NCBI GenBank assembly: GCA_958450365.1
Contig: CAUEEP010000730.1
Span: forward strand, 2,169,001-2,233,000
DNA from: Mesorhabditis belari
Taxonomy: Eukaryota; Nematoda; Chromadorea; Rhabditida; Rhabditidae
DNA: 64,000 bases
Direction of reading: 5' to 3'
This document shows, in pieces, positions 1 through 11,535 of this stretch. Under the pieces are notes generated by a model, which was not told where the DNA came from, made no database searches, and saw only the letters and a list, made by a program, of their open reading frames with translations. Both the position numbers and the translations under genes were made by a program. Positions within the stretch are counted from its first letter, which is position 1; the number at the start of each line of letters is the position of its first letter.

Positions 1-181
1 CCTTAAAACGGGTTTTCACTCTCGTTTTTTCAAAAAACACGTTTTCACTCTCGATTTTGCTTGGGAGTGAACCCAAATTGACTTAAAAAGATTGGTAATT
101 GAAGAATTAACATTTTATTTAGAGCAAACCATAGGTTTCCTTCATTGGTTAATGTGTTATTTTTCAACGGAAGTAGGAAAA

Positions 182-200
182 GACTTCCTGGACAGCCTAA
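182..200. mobile_element. Mariner-type terminal repeat remnant
   Basis: The sequence GACTTCCTGGACAGCCTAA followed by TA matches, with two differences, the end at 29290-29308. Both copies are preceded by a shared CGGAAGTA.GAAAA stretch, so they are relics of one element family. The form TTAGG(T/C)TGTCC on the reverse strand is typical of nematode mariner inverted repeats. I see no matching left end. Confidence 0.5.
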
Positions 201-340
201 TAGCGCTTACAAGACAGAACCCCAGTTAGCGTCGGCTGTCTATTTGTGAGACCATTGTTCCAGATTACCCTTCCATTCCCCTTTTTGTCCACTTCTCCCA
301 CATCGGGGTATCATGACCCCACCCTTTCCCTTCCCCTCCT

Positions 341-412
341 CCTTCCCCTTCCCCCTTCCCCTTCCCCTTCCCCTTCCCCTTCCCCTTCCCCTTCCCCTTC
401 CCCTTCCCCTTC
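341..412. repeat. CCTTCC hexamer microsatellite
   Basis: About twelve near-perfect CCTTCC units (equivalently CCCCTT), with degenerate pyrimidine flanks out to about 445. The reverse strand reads as runs of GGGG separated by AA. Open frames across it encode only Pro/Ser/Leu or Arg/Gly runs and are artefacts of the repeat. Confidence 0.9.
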
Positions 413-3400
413 TCCTACCCCTTCTCCTACCCCTTACCCTCACCCTCACCTTTTCCCCTTCTAGGTATCCCCAAAATGTCCCTCCTAATTCGCCCCGTTT
501 TGGCCTCGTTTTCCTTTCCTCTTAACCCAGCAATTTCTTTGCTGAATTTCCAAAATTTCCCCTATCAAGTGATCACATAAAATTCAAATTAATCTTTTGG
601 TAAAAGTTTGACCAATTTCAGGGCTTTTCTCGGAATTTGGGAAAAGTTTCCAAACTTTTGAAAAGCAATTGAGGAAACGTTTGCGCGGAATCAAAAGAGC
701 TTAATCAGAAATTCGTAGGTTGAGCCGAGTTTGGGATGGGATTTTGAGGAAGAAAATGGGGGAAAGTCAGTTCCTCATATCATTGCTTTGAGCAGATTTT
801 TAGAAAGGGTATTCAGGCGTTGAAGCCCGAAACTAAAGGCTTCGAGCTTTGTACATTCGGAGTGGTCCCTTAAGCATCAAAGCTCTTGTTTACGTGTTGT
901 CGTTCAAATTAATTTCTTGACGTTTCAACTTTTATTTGATCCACTACTTAGTTCAAGTTTAAGCTCACAAAAAGAATCTATTTCAATATCTTTTCAGGAG
1001 TTTCAAGAGATGGAGTTTGATGTCCCATATGGGAGTTCTCCTTCTTCTCCTTTTTCTTCTTATTCGTTCTTTCCCTTTTTTTATTTAATGTAAAACGAAA
1101 CGTGTGACAAGTCGGATCCAAGTCCATCACCGCGTCTCACTCAATCCCTTTTTGCAACTCAACCTCGTTTTTTTTTACTGACTGACCCTTCAACTAAGAA
1201 ATCTTAGTTCAATTTGCAAGAATTTAGCCTTCAAGTGTTAGTGAAATAATGATTTTCTTTTTTAGAAAACATTTGAGTTATCATTCTCTTCATCGTGCCC
1301 AAAAATTTGTGTTAGTTGCCCCTTTTCGGTTATTTTATCCTCATTGCACTCTAAATTTTTCCCACCGGAGCTCACATTTTTATTGGCTTCTTTTATGTGA
1401 GAAAAAACAGTTTTTCTTTTCTTAAAATTTCTAAAAGTTCTCTTTTCATCTCGAATAGCCTCGAAAGTTCACAAGGGTGTCGGTTTACAGGTCGAGGAAA
1501 GGAAAGGGGATGGATGGGGCTCACTCTTTCAACTATGTCAAAAACTTTGAGACAAATGCAAAATGGACAAGAACTTACCCTGTCAAATCTAATTGACTAG
1601 ACTATTTTTGAAAGCTTTGCTCATCTAGCTACTCACTTCTCAGTTATCTATATGCCAACGAAATGCCCGACAATGGTTGTCCATTAAATATTTCTCTTTT
1701 CGGCTGGAGACTCGAATGGGTTTCACGAAAGGAATCCCCCAAAAATGAGCACAAGAAATGGATGGGCTAGATTCGTTATCGATTCTCATTCTTGGGATAT
1801 GAATTTGTAAAGTGGCAATGGGACAAAATGGGACCTTTTGACCGGGACTAGTAGGCTGGAAATGAGATTTGTGAGAACAAAGAGGTCTTCCAATCGAATT
1901 CCAATCAATCCACCTTGAACTCTTTTGAAATCCATCTGGAAACGAGAATCAGATCAATCATCCGAAATTTGTTTGTTGTTCAATTATCCCACATGATCTC
2001 ATCTCATTATTGCTTTCCCCCGAGTCAATCCAAGATTGTTTCCATTCTTTTTTTCTCATTCCATTCATTGATGGTGGAGATCCGTCGATCCATCCGTCTC
2101 TTCCAAATCTTTTCCTTTTTCTCATTGAAAACCGTCAGTTGTCCGTTTCCGAAAAGAGTCTGATCGTGAAAGAAATAACATCTTTTTCCTTTCACTTCAA
2201 CATATGGCGCTTGTTAGGCAATCAAACTCAGCTTTTTGGGTCTACTAAAAGAATCCCAAAAGAGTCATTTTCTTTGGCACTTATGGTTTCAATTTTGCGC
2301 AATGAATGCATAGATATTTCTTTCTTTACTACCGGACATCTTTCTCTTCGCTTTTTCTATGTTCAGCAACTTGTTTTGCTTTTTTCTAACAATAAGATAC
2401 GCAAATTGGTCCTTTACTAAAAGAGCATATTTTACTTTTTTCTCAAAGTGTTCTCAAAGGTCTTTAGCAAAAAACGAAGAGGCGAGGATAAGCAGTTCAT
2501 CCTCGACTCACTCCTCCACTCCTTCCCTTTTTTGGAGTGAAATGGGTCTCTCTCGTGTTTTGGGGTTATTAGTTTGAAGTTTCACTTCCTCAAACTTAGA
2601 ACGCAAAAAGAATAGCAAGGTGTAACGCTTAACTCTTCTTGTATGAACTCATCTAAAGATCCTTAATGACTTCATCAAGTTCATTCATTTGTCATCCATG
2701 TGCTTCTTATTCATCACAAACTTTCACAAAATGGAAACGTATAAAAACGCTGTAAGGAACTTCCGGTTTTAATTTTGAAAATAAGTGTCCTTGATATAGC
2801 AAAGTGCGTATCAATGGGCTTACCAATGACCAAGCTTATGATTATACTCACTTTCAGTTCCTTGTTGTTTCCCAAATCGACACAACTATTCTTCCCAATT
2901 TCTTTCTCTTCACTCAAGTGTCTTCTTGTCTTTTCTCCTTGACTTCGTATTGTCTTTTCTAAATCCCATTCCAACGGAGACATCATCCGATAACGGGAGC
3001 GACGATCCGATTCTCCGCACGTAAGGGATGGCAAGGGTACCCTTCTGCTCTCCTTCCCATCCCATCTCTTCTATTCCTCGAGGGTGATCCCCCATTCTCT
3101 TCTCAAATCTCTTTTCTCCTTTCAATGAAACCTCCGAAACAGCGGATCTTCTTCCTCTCCTTTTCTCTTCGGTTTCATCCACGTGCTCTCATTTTCAAAT
3201 ATTTTGCCATGGGAATTCATTCATTTGCTTTTTTCCGGCTTTACGAAACCAAGCAAAAAAAAAGCAATCTACATACATACAAATATGGTTAATATTAAAA
3301 ATAAGCTTTAAAAAGTTCTAAAAGCTTGCGCAACGATGACAAACAGAAAACAGAAATGTTCAGAGGGTAAAGCTTAGCGGATACTTGATTTCCTTTTTAA

Positions 3401-4255
3401 AAAGATTGATCTTTTGTTGAAATCTTTGTTTACCATTTATTTACCACAAAGCTTTTTCTTTTAATAAACCCAACAGCCGCTAATCAATGAAATCTCTTTT
3501 GTCAATTTTCTTCAATAATCAAAAAGAAAAACAGGTGGGCTTTTGAGCAATTTGCCTGCCTCATTTACTGCATTTGTCTCGATTGGATTTTTTCTCTGAA
3601 ACAAGAGTAGTCTAGTCTTTTTTAGCTGTGAATCACTATGCCATTTTTAAAAGGAAAAAAAATGCGGGGTTTGACTCAAACAACCCCATTCTCGGTTTTC
3701 TTTTTTCTTTACTAGATGAATGATGCGGTCTTTTTGAAAAAGCAAAACTTCTTTTGAATGTCTCTAAGTGCCCTCATAAGACAATCTAGAATTAGGTTTA
3801 TTTATCTATTGTACAAAATCGGGAAACAAATTTTCCTAAAATCTTGAAATAGTAAAATTAAGCTTTTCAAGTTAACAGTTAGCGCATTTTGACACAAATT
3901 TATCGTTGAGCAACTACTAGAATTTGACCTACGTCGAATGTTTTATCCTGATCCCTACAATTTTATCCCTACAAATCCTGGAAGTGCAATGATACCTTAC
4001 CTTGTTGATATCACTTCTCAATCCCAGAGTTGACGCTTAAAGATGAATTAGTTTGTTGTGTTTTTCTTGCCTTTCTTTTTTTGTGGTCCCAATGGGATCC
4101 TCTGTTATTTATATTTGGGGCTTTCTCCCGGCGACAGAAGAAGTCTCTTTCAAACAAGATAAGGCATGGCTTTTGAAAAAAAAGTATTTGTATATTTATT
4201 CTTTTTATTGAAATAAGACATAACTTAGGATGTAGTTAAAACGGCGGCATAATGG

Positions 4256-4514
4256 GAAATGTTTAAAACAGCGCCGTCAAATCTCCCACAATCGAAAAAA
4301 CCAAGACGGCTCAAGTTTTTGCCAAAAAAGCCCCTTGCGTTCTACTCAGTTCGTTAACTGAATATCTTTAGAGACCCATTTGGAGCGCTTTTTTTTAAAA
4401 AACTGTTTCACTCACCATGTAGCCAAGAACGCAAGGAATTTTTTTGGTATAAAACTTGAACCGGCCTGGTTTCTTGGATTGTGAGAAATTTGACGGCGCT
4501 GCTTTGAACGTCTT
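4256..4514. mobile_element. Foldback MITE with long terminal inverted repeats
   Basis: The left arm starts near 4261 (AAAACAGCGCCGTCAAAT) and runs to a TTGCGTTCT block near 4340. The right arm is its imperfect reverse complement, from AGAACGCAAG near 4427 to TTTGACGGCGCTGC near 4504. Each arm is about 75-80 bp with scattered mismatches and small gaps, and the spacer is under 100 bp. No ORF is present. I could not define a target-site duplication, so the superfamily is unknown. Confidence 0.75.
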
Positions 4515-5583
4515 CTATTTGGCGCTTTTTAGCTCCATAATTTTATGCAAAGCTGGCGACTGGGTTCATCGAGAAACGGGCTTCTCTTGAATGCTTGGAA
4601 CCAGTGCTAATGCCACTTTGAAATTTTGTCTTTTCTAAACTCTCCAAGTTGTTTTTGCTTGTCTGTGTCTAAAATGAGATCCCCAGGTGCTTTTCGGTGA
4701 GTTCAACTCACACCTCTAACCCTTTTTTCTTCCATTACATAGCTGAATGGTGGTGGTTGAAGTGTGTTTGATTTATCTTCTCCAATCAAATCAATCCGTC
4801 AGTTGTCCCTCTCACATTCAGCCCACTTTTCACCTATTTTTTGATCATTTCTTTTTCCAATCATCTCCAATTCCCGATTTTCTTTCTAGTTGAGTCGTCT
4901 GAATTTGCGATAGCTAAATCGAAATGACAGTTGTTTAATTTCCTCGCCGCAATTACGTAAGCAAAAAATTATAGATCAAAGGATATGTATTTCTATAGCT
5001 TAAAATCCATAATTCAACTTTTTTTAAAGTAGCATTTGCCCATATGTCCGATTTTTGAACTTCCGCATCTAACAGCCTTACCATTTTTCCCGCAACCTTC
5101 AGATCCAAAAGAATCCCGAATTTCCATTTTGACTTTTTCGGGGTTTTGTTTGAACCTTTTCCTGCTTTTTATGGTGATGATGGTTTCAACTGGGAAAATC
5201 GCTGAAAAGAGACACGGGAGCGAGGAAATCTGATTTTGACACAACCTCGTCGGGGATGGGGAGAGGGAAGGGAGGAGTGGGTGCGCGCAAGGGGGAAAGG
5301 ATAACAGAGGTCTTTTTTATTCAAAAAGAACATTTTTCTACCCTTTTTCCCCTCCTTACCCACCCTATGGTCTACACCGGTTCATTACCGCAATTCGATC
5401 ATCGCTTCCACAAAAATACCCCTGCTGCTTTTGGATGATCGAAAGCCGACCTCAGGAAAGCTCAGTTTCTTTCAAATTGTCTTAGTTTGCCTTATCTTCG
5501 TTTGTTTCTTATCATTTTTTATTTTTCTTTTGCTTTTGCTTTATTAATATAACTTTTTGATTGTCACTTTTCATTTAGGATTG

Positions 5584-8500
5584 ATGGAAGAGCCGCCACC
5601 CACTCAATCATTTTCTTTTGCTGAACTCTTCCTCGAATCCGATCATTCGGTTCGTAATCCGAATGGAACATGTTCTACTTACTTTCCACCACCATTGATA
5701 GGTGAGACGATCATCATAAGCAATTTGCCTTGATAATTTATACACGACAATTCAGCTTTTCGTTTTGGTTTGGTGACAGTGTTTGGATCAATCGTCGCGT
5801 TGATCGGAATGGTCGAAAATCTCTTGCTCCTCTATTTATTTGCCTCAAGGTTTGTTTATTAAAATCTTATATAAAAAATGAAGACTCTAAGCTGATAGGT
5901 CTCCCTTTCATTTCTAGAAAACATCACCGAACGAGCTACAATCTTTACATGATGTTACTCGCCGTTTTCGATACTTTTGTCTCTGGAGCGTATGTGCCAT
6001 TAATGTCGGTGAATGTGGCCGGAGATTTTTTCGAGGATCCGTGGCTTGTCAAAATTTGGTAAGCTAGTGAAAAGTTTGATCCAATTTATCTTAAGCTTTA
6101 AGACTTTAAGCTTAAGTTTTAAGACTTTAAACTTAACTTTTAACATTAGCTTAACAATGATATGATCTTTATGTTGCAGGTACTCTTACATGCGGCCGAT
6201 CTACACGATTTCTCATGTTGGCTTGACGGCGTCCACATTTCTCATTGTAGCTGCTACTTTTGAAAGGTTAGTAGACAAGAAAAATAATTCACAATCTGTT
6301 TTTAACTAACTATCAGCTACTGAATTGTAATCTTTCTTTAGATATTGTATAACGATGAACTCACGTGCTTTGAAATGGGCACAAAGGAATCGACTATTCA
6401 TCGCCTCTTTTGCGGTGATCATGGGAATCTTTTCGAAAGGAACAATTGGATATGAGTTGCTGGTTCGTTTTAGAAGAACAACTTTATGCATATAATAAAT
6501 AACAAACTATTTATTTGAATAAAATCAAAATTTTCAAAGACTTTTCGAGAAAGCTCTCATCCCGTCCCCTCCTTGTTCGAGAGTCATGAAATACACTTGA
6601 CGGCCGAGTTGTTTCCCTGAGATTTACTTTTGATTTCTTATTTGGATAAAATATATTTAGTTTCTTAAAAATCTAATATAAAAAATGTTAATGCTTACCA
6701 CCAAATCCTCGTCTTTTCATGACTGTGCGAAGTTGACTCTGAAATTTTGGGCGTTTCTCAAAAAAAACGGATTCTCACCATTTTTGGCTGATTTCCCGGA
6801 TCGTAGAAGTCGAGATTTGCTAAAAATAAAAACTTCTTTCGAAGAAATTTTTCCACTTTTACCAGTTTCCTCATCTTGAAGACCCAATGAAAGAAGAGCA
6901 AGTGAAAGGAAAACCAATAGAACCTTCATCATCTAAATTTTAAAGCTATTTTCATGGGGTAATTTAGAGAGAAAACAAGAATTTAATTGTTTAAAACCTC
7001 CAATAATATCTTATAAGGAAAATTTCCTTCTGAAAACTCGAGTGTTTAAATGTTTTTCAGAGTGCTTTAGGTGTTTTTGGTCTTTTCAAAGGTGGAAAAT
7101 TGGTTGAAAATTGGCCTGATGAAATGCCTTTCAAGATTTTTCAAAGGAACAATTTTTTTTTGCAAAAAGCATCAACTCAGAATGGTTCTAATATAATAAA
7201 GTTTAAGTTTAGCTTAAAAAGTGAAAGTTTTGAAGAAAAAATCTTTAGAAATAGACCCAGTACAACCTAGAAATAGACCCAGTACAACCTAGATCCAACC
7301 TAGAAATAGACCCAGTACAACCTAGATACAACCTAGAAATAGACCCAGTACACAACCTAGATCCAACCTAGAAATAGACCCAGTACAACCTAGATCCAAC
7401 CTAGAAATAGACCCAGTACACAACCTAGATCCCAATCAGATAATGCAATCTTTGAGAGTTCAAATTAAAAACCGGAATTCAGTTTTTGTTTCTTTATACT
7501 TAAAATTATTTTATGGTTAGATTATTAGATATTTTAGATATTTTATTGATAAACGTTTAATCAAGTATATAACAATTTTAGTATATAACAGCCGAAGACT
7601 GCAAGGGAACGATGATGGAAATCAGTTTGACGAATCGAAAATTCGTCTATGAGACGCAATATCATGAGTGGATGCGTTTATGGTGAGAGGGGGGAGCATA
7701 TGACGCTATGACGCTATGACGAGATGCATATTATAGTCATTTTATTCATATATTAGTCAAAATCATCAGGGTAAACTTGTGCTTTAAATGAAAACACGCT
7801 ATTTCCAGCGTCAAATCTTTACACCCCCAAGAATGTGAGAACAAGGATTTCACCCTGCTTAATCATTCAATTGGAAACCTCGAAAGAATAAGAAACAATA
7901 TTATAGCTGAAATTTCGAATTTCTAGGTTTAAATCCTTAAAGATTCTAAAAGAAAATAGCAATAAATGAACTCAATTTGAAAGGAAAACCCCACTAACTC
8001 TGAACTCACTATCAGACATGTCAAAAACAGAAATCGAAAAAATCCTCTCCCCAAATCTTCTGAAAAGTGCAAAATGTGTGTTCAGGTACCGTAATTTGGT
8101 GACAATTGTGGCCCCATTTCTCATCTTGCTCATCCTCAACTTTCTCATTATTCGAGTAAGTGTAAATGAAAAGAGAAAGAAGTCTTTTCTTGCAGGCTCT
8201 CCGCCGTCAACCCCAAATGACAGTCTGTTCTCAATTGGCCGGCCCAGCCGCTGCGGATATTTCAAAACGAAAAGTTGGTTGTGTAAAGTTTTTTTGTTTC
8301 CCTGTGCAGCTTTTCATGAATAAGCCTAGAATAGTATCTAATAATTTTCAAAATAATTTCAACTAACATTCTATCAATAACCAAATATCTTTTTTTCTTA
8401 TCCAGTCATCACAATCACAGAGCATGGTCCATTTGAGCGACATCGAATATACGAAGAGAAAGGTATTTTGAAAGAAAAAACACAATAAGAATGCTGCTCA

Positions 8501-10233
8501 CATTTTCTGCGTTACATTTGCATGAGAAGATAAGCGTTAGACTTTCCTGATATGTAGAAAGAATCAATGACGTCATAGCTAGAAGAGTACTCTTCCCTCA
8601 ACGTTTTCCTACTATTGTAGAGCTATTGCTATGTAGAAATTGTACAATAGATATGTTTGTACAATAGAAATTGTACAATAGATATGTTTGTACAATAGAA
8701 ATTGTACAATAGATATGCTATCATGTAGCCAAATTCCTTTTGTGCCGTACACTTTTGAACTACCTATAACTTTATAACTGATAAGTCGACTACCAATACT
8801 TAAATCTATATGTTCGTTTTTCCCAAATAGCAACAATCAAATCTGGTTTGTGAAGAATTACGGTATTCAAAATTGATTCTCCGCGATCGTTTCCAGTTTG
8901 AATGCATCTACCTTCATAGAATTATGTCGTTGGTAAGAAACAAAAGACAAAAAGAACCCAAATCGATTTTATGTTTATTTCTAAACGTTTTCACATACAA
9001 ACCAACAACATTTTCTTTTGAGTTTTCTTTTGATTTCTTTTGATTTCTTTGTCATTTCTTTGTCATGAATTGTCCCCTTTCCTGTAACTCGTCCAGTGAT
9101 CGTCCGGTGGTTGAAAGCACACTTGTTTGATAGAGATTTGATCGAAAGTTTGCATAGATTTAGTCGTTTTAGATATGTTTTGTACTGTAGATGGGTTTCT
9201 GACTGTACTTGTGCCTAGAAATGAAAACCAACTTCCGGGTGTAACCAACAACCAACTCAAACCAACTCAAACTTTCATTTTTGTCCCACCACAAATAGTT
9301 TTGAAAGTCGAAAAGATATCAGAAATATTATTTTTATTAATCAAGTAATGTTTCAAGATTCTTCTTATATTTTTATATGCAAAGATTGGATCGAATCTCA
9401 TACTATCAAACTTTCCCGTAATCCTATAATGGATTTGATGGTGATCTCTCGTTTATTACACTTCACCAATTTTTCTTTTACCATCGAAATTTAGATGGCT
9501 CGCCGCAATGCCACTAAATCATTGCTTTTGGTCGGAATTTGTTATCTCTTTGCGAATGTTTTCCATTTGGTGGCACTTGTTTGGGAACAAAATGACTCGG
9601 AGGATGCAAGGAATCAACATGAAGTTTGGTCCAAGTAAGCGCTCAAATTTCTAAAGATATATTAAAAAGTTGAAGAAAATTGCCAATTTTGTATGATGAT
9701 GCCAATGAAAATTGCCAATTACAGGGTGTATGCCATCTTGATCGATGTGGCATCTCTTCTTTCGGTTGTCGCTTGTGCTTTTCGTTTGCCGATTCTCATT
9801 TCTTGTCAGGTGAGATTACTGCTTAGTAAATTGAACACGTCAACACAACAGTAAGAATTGTTACAATAAGAATCAAGAATTGGGAACTGGGATTAAAGCT
9901 TTTGTAAAACTAAACCTTTAGCAACAACTTCGCGAGGAAGTTAAGACGATTCTCCGGAATGTGTTTTGTTGCAAAGTTGACAAAAAGGTGATTGATCCCT
10001 TTGTTCTTTGTGAAGAAACCATTTAGCCACAAGATGACAATGAGAAATTGGTGACATCGGGACAATCTTCGCATACAACACATGAAAATGGAATGGAGAC
10101 AAGTAATAAGGAAAAGAAAGAGGTGAAAGGAGTCGTGGTGTTTAGTGAGTAAATAGTAAATAGTAGTTAGAAGTAAATGACGAATAATAATATCCAACAA
10201 GAGCTTTCAGATCAGGGTTTGTCTCCCGGTTGA
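5584..10233 (+). CDS. Neuropeptide GPCR, FMRFamide-receptor-like (class A)
   Basis: Seven-transmembrane receptor split over about 14 exons; likely a plasma-membrane peptide receptor on neurons or muscle (family inference). The start MEEPPPTQSF lies just after TTTCATTTAG, a possible trans-splice acceptor. An N-terminal NGT sequon is present. TM1 is VFGSIVALIGMVENLLLLYL. TM2 lies in the exon beginning KHHRTSYNLYMM. The TM3 end carries ERYCITMN in place of DRY. TM4 is followed, across the 6487-7581 intron, by the second extracellular loop (YITAEDCKG, then YHEWMRLW). TM5 is YRNLVTIVAPFLILLILN. The third inner loop is built from exons 8196-8272, 8406-8462 and an in-phase 102-nt exon at 8831-8932. 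TM6 is in exon 9495-9636 and TM7 in VYAILIDVASLLSVVACAFR. The tail has a CC pair suited to palmitoylation. The last exon is uncertain: a GTGAGT donor gives the stop at 10233; an alternative donor would end about 20 nt later. Confidence 0.85.
7245..7433. repeat. Intronic tandem repeat of AGACCCAGTACAACCTAG units
   Basis: Six or so copies of a motif reading AAATAGACCCAGTACAACC, joined by TAGATCCAACCTAG or TAGATACAACCTAG linkers. Unit length varies from about 22 to 38 bp, giving a higher-order pattern. It sits in the large intron between TM4 and the second extracellular loop of the receptor gene and has no coding role. Confidence 0.85.
8636..8716. repeat. 31-bp tandem repeat with palindromic core
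   Basis: Two full copies and one partial copy with a 31-bp period, starting at 8636, 8667 and 8698. Each full unit contains ATTGTACAAT, a perfect 10-bp palindrome, and a further TTGTACAATA. It lies in an intron of the receptor gene just upstream of the 8831-8932 exon. Confidence 0.85.
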
Positions 10234-11535
10234 TGGAAATGATAATGCGTTGATCCCATCGACAAAGTGAGTTTTAAAAAGTTAAGATGTAGCAAATTAA
10301 GTGATTAAATAAACAACACCAAACGGAAATTATCTTAAAAACTTTCCAATTCATAAAATGAGCTAGAAGGACGAGTTTGTAATACTCCGTTGAACTACAG
10401 AAGTAAAATAATGAAATTGCAGAAGTTTGAGCAATGGAAAGCACTACTCGATCGATGGACTTCAAATCTATTTCCATAACGGAAACGAGACTTTACTTTA
10501 AGGATTAAAGATCATGAAAAATGAAAAAAAATTCTCACAAATTTCCTCGAATCGGGTTCTTTTTACTTTGTGCCAGTGGTCATATTTTGAAACGGGTCAA
10601 CAATTTGTGATTGCCTTCGATTTTCTGCTGCAATATTGAATAAAGAGAGAATTTATGATGATTTCTATCGTGCTTTATAATAAACTTTTTTGATAAAATG
10701 CGAAAAAAAATACTGATCACACTGATATTTTCTAATACAAAATGACATAGGCGAACTTTCAAACATTCATAATACATTATTTTATCTATAAATTTGATTG
10801 ATCAAACTATCGATTATGATCTAAACAATCTATTGACCAAATTCTCAATCTCAAAACTTTCCTTTCCCTCTTTTCCCGATAATCTCTTTTTTAATACTTT
10901 GTGAGGGGATTTGCATATCGAATTACAAATGAACTGGTGAAGGAAAGAAAGAAAATCATATTGATCAGAGAAATTTACACAAATCATTTTTAAACTTTTA
11001 ATGTTGAAAAATCTGAAACCTTTTCCGCTCAGGAAAATTCTGAAAAAAACTATTATGCGAAAATGACTCTTCTTGTGAAATGCGTGACTAACAAAAAGCT
11101 TCCCAGCTTCCCAGCTTCCCATCGAGATAATTTGTTGGGTAATTGAGGCATTGTTCAAACAATAAATCCTTTTCTAGATTTAGATTATCGATTTTTATTT
11201 AAGTTGGGATTTGTTTGAATTGTAAGAATTGCTTTGTTTGAATTATGCAAAAAGAATTGTAAATTAAAGCCATAAGCACTCAATTCTTAAAATACCTCTT
11301 TCCCCTCGAATTCTTCGCTTGCCTTGTTTTGTTGATGCGTGAATTTTGCACTCATGTAATCTGAGAGTCGATGAAATCACAGCCAAAAAGAAAAGAAGAG
11401 ATTTTATGCAAGAACGGGTCATTCGATGAGGACATCATCGTTTTTGTGAATTATTTTGTTCAATGAACGTTTTCTTTTCCAGTTATTCCATCGATATGAT
11501 TATTCAATTAACTTTAGACTCAATGTTAATTGAAG
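10234..11535. other. Spacer between two receptor genes
   Basis: About 1.3 kb of AT-rich sequence separating two same-strand peptide receptors. No exon chain, RNA gene or repeat larger than a short CTTCCCAG triplication near 11100 is visible. It probably holds the 3' end of the first receptor and the promoter of the second. Confidence 0.6.

Larger units (their letters stand above)
1..5583. other. Intergenic region without a convincing gene
   Basis: About 5.6 kb of AT-rich sequence upstream of the first receptor gene. Open frames here (the longest is about 136 codons near 2010-2420) lack recognisable protein similarity, and I could not chain them with consistent splice sites. The region holds a mariner-like end near 182-200, a CCTTCC hexamer tract at 341-412 and a foldback element at 4256-4514. 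It probably contains the promoter of the downstream receptor, but I recognise no specific regulatory site. Confidence 0.6.

Noticed and set aside
246..525. Pro/Ser/Leu-rich and Arg/Gly-rich frames over the hexamer tract
   Set aside because: All are translations of a CCTTCC microsatellite.
2010..2420. 136-codon open frame in the first intergenic region
   Set aside because: Phe/Leu/Ser-rich reading of pyrimidine-rich DNA with no family signal and no partner exons.
4690..4715. GTGAGTTCAACTCAC palindrome as a nuclear-receptor site
   Set aside because: Too short and isolated to support a regulatory call.
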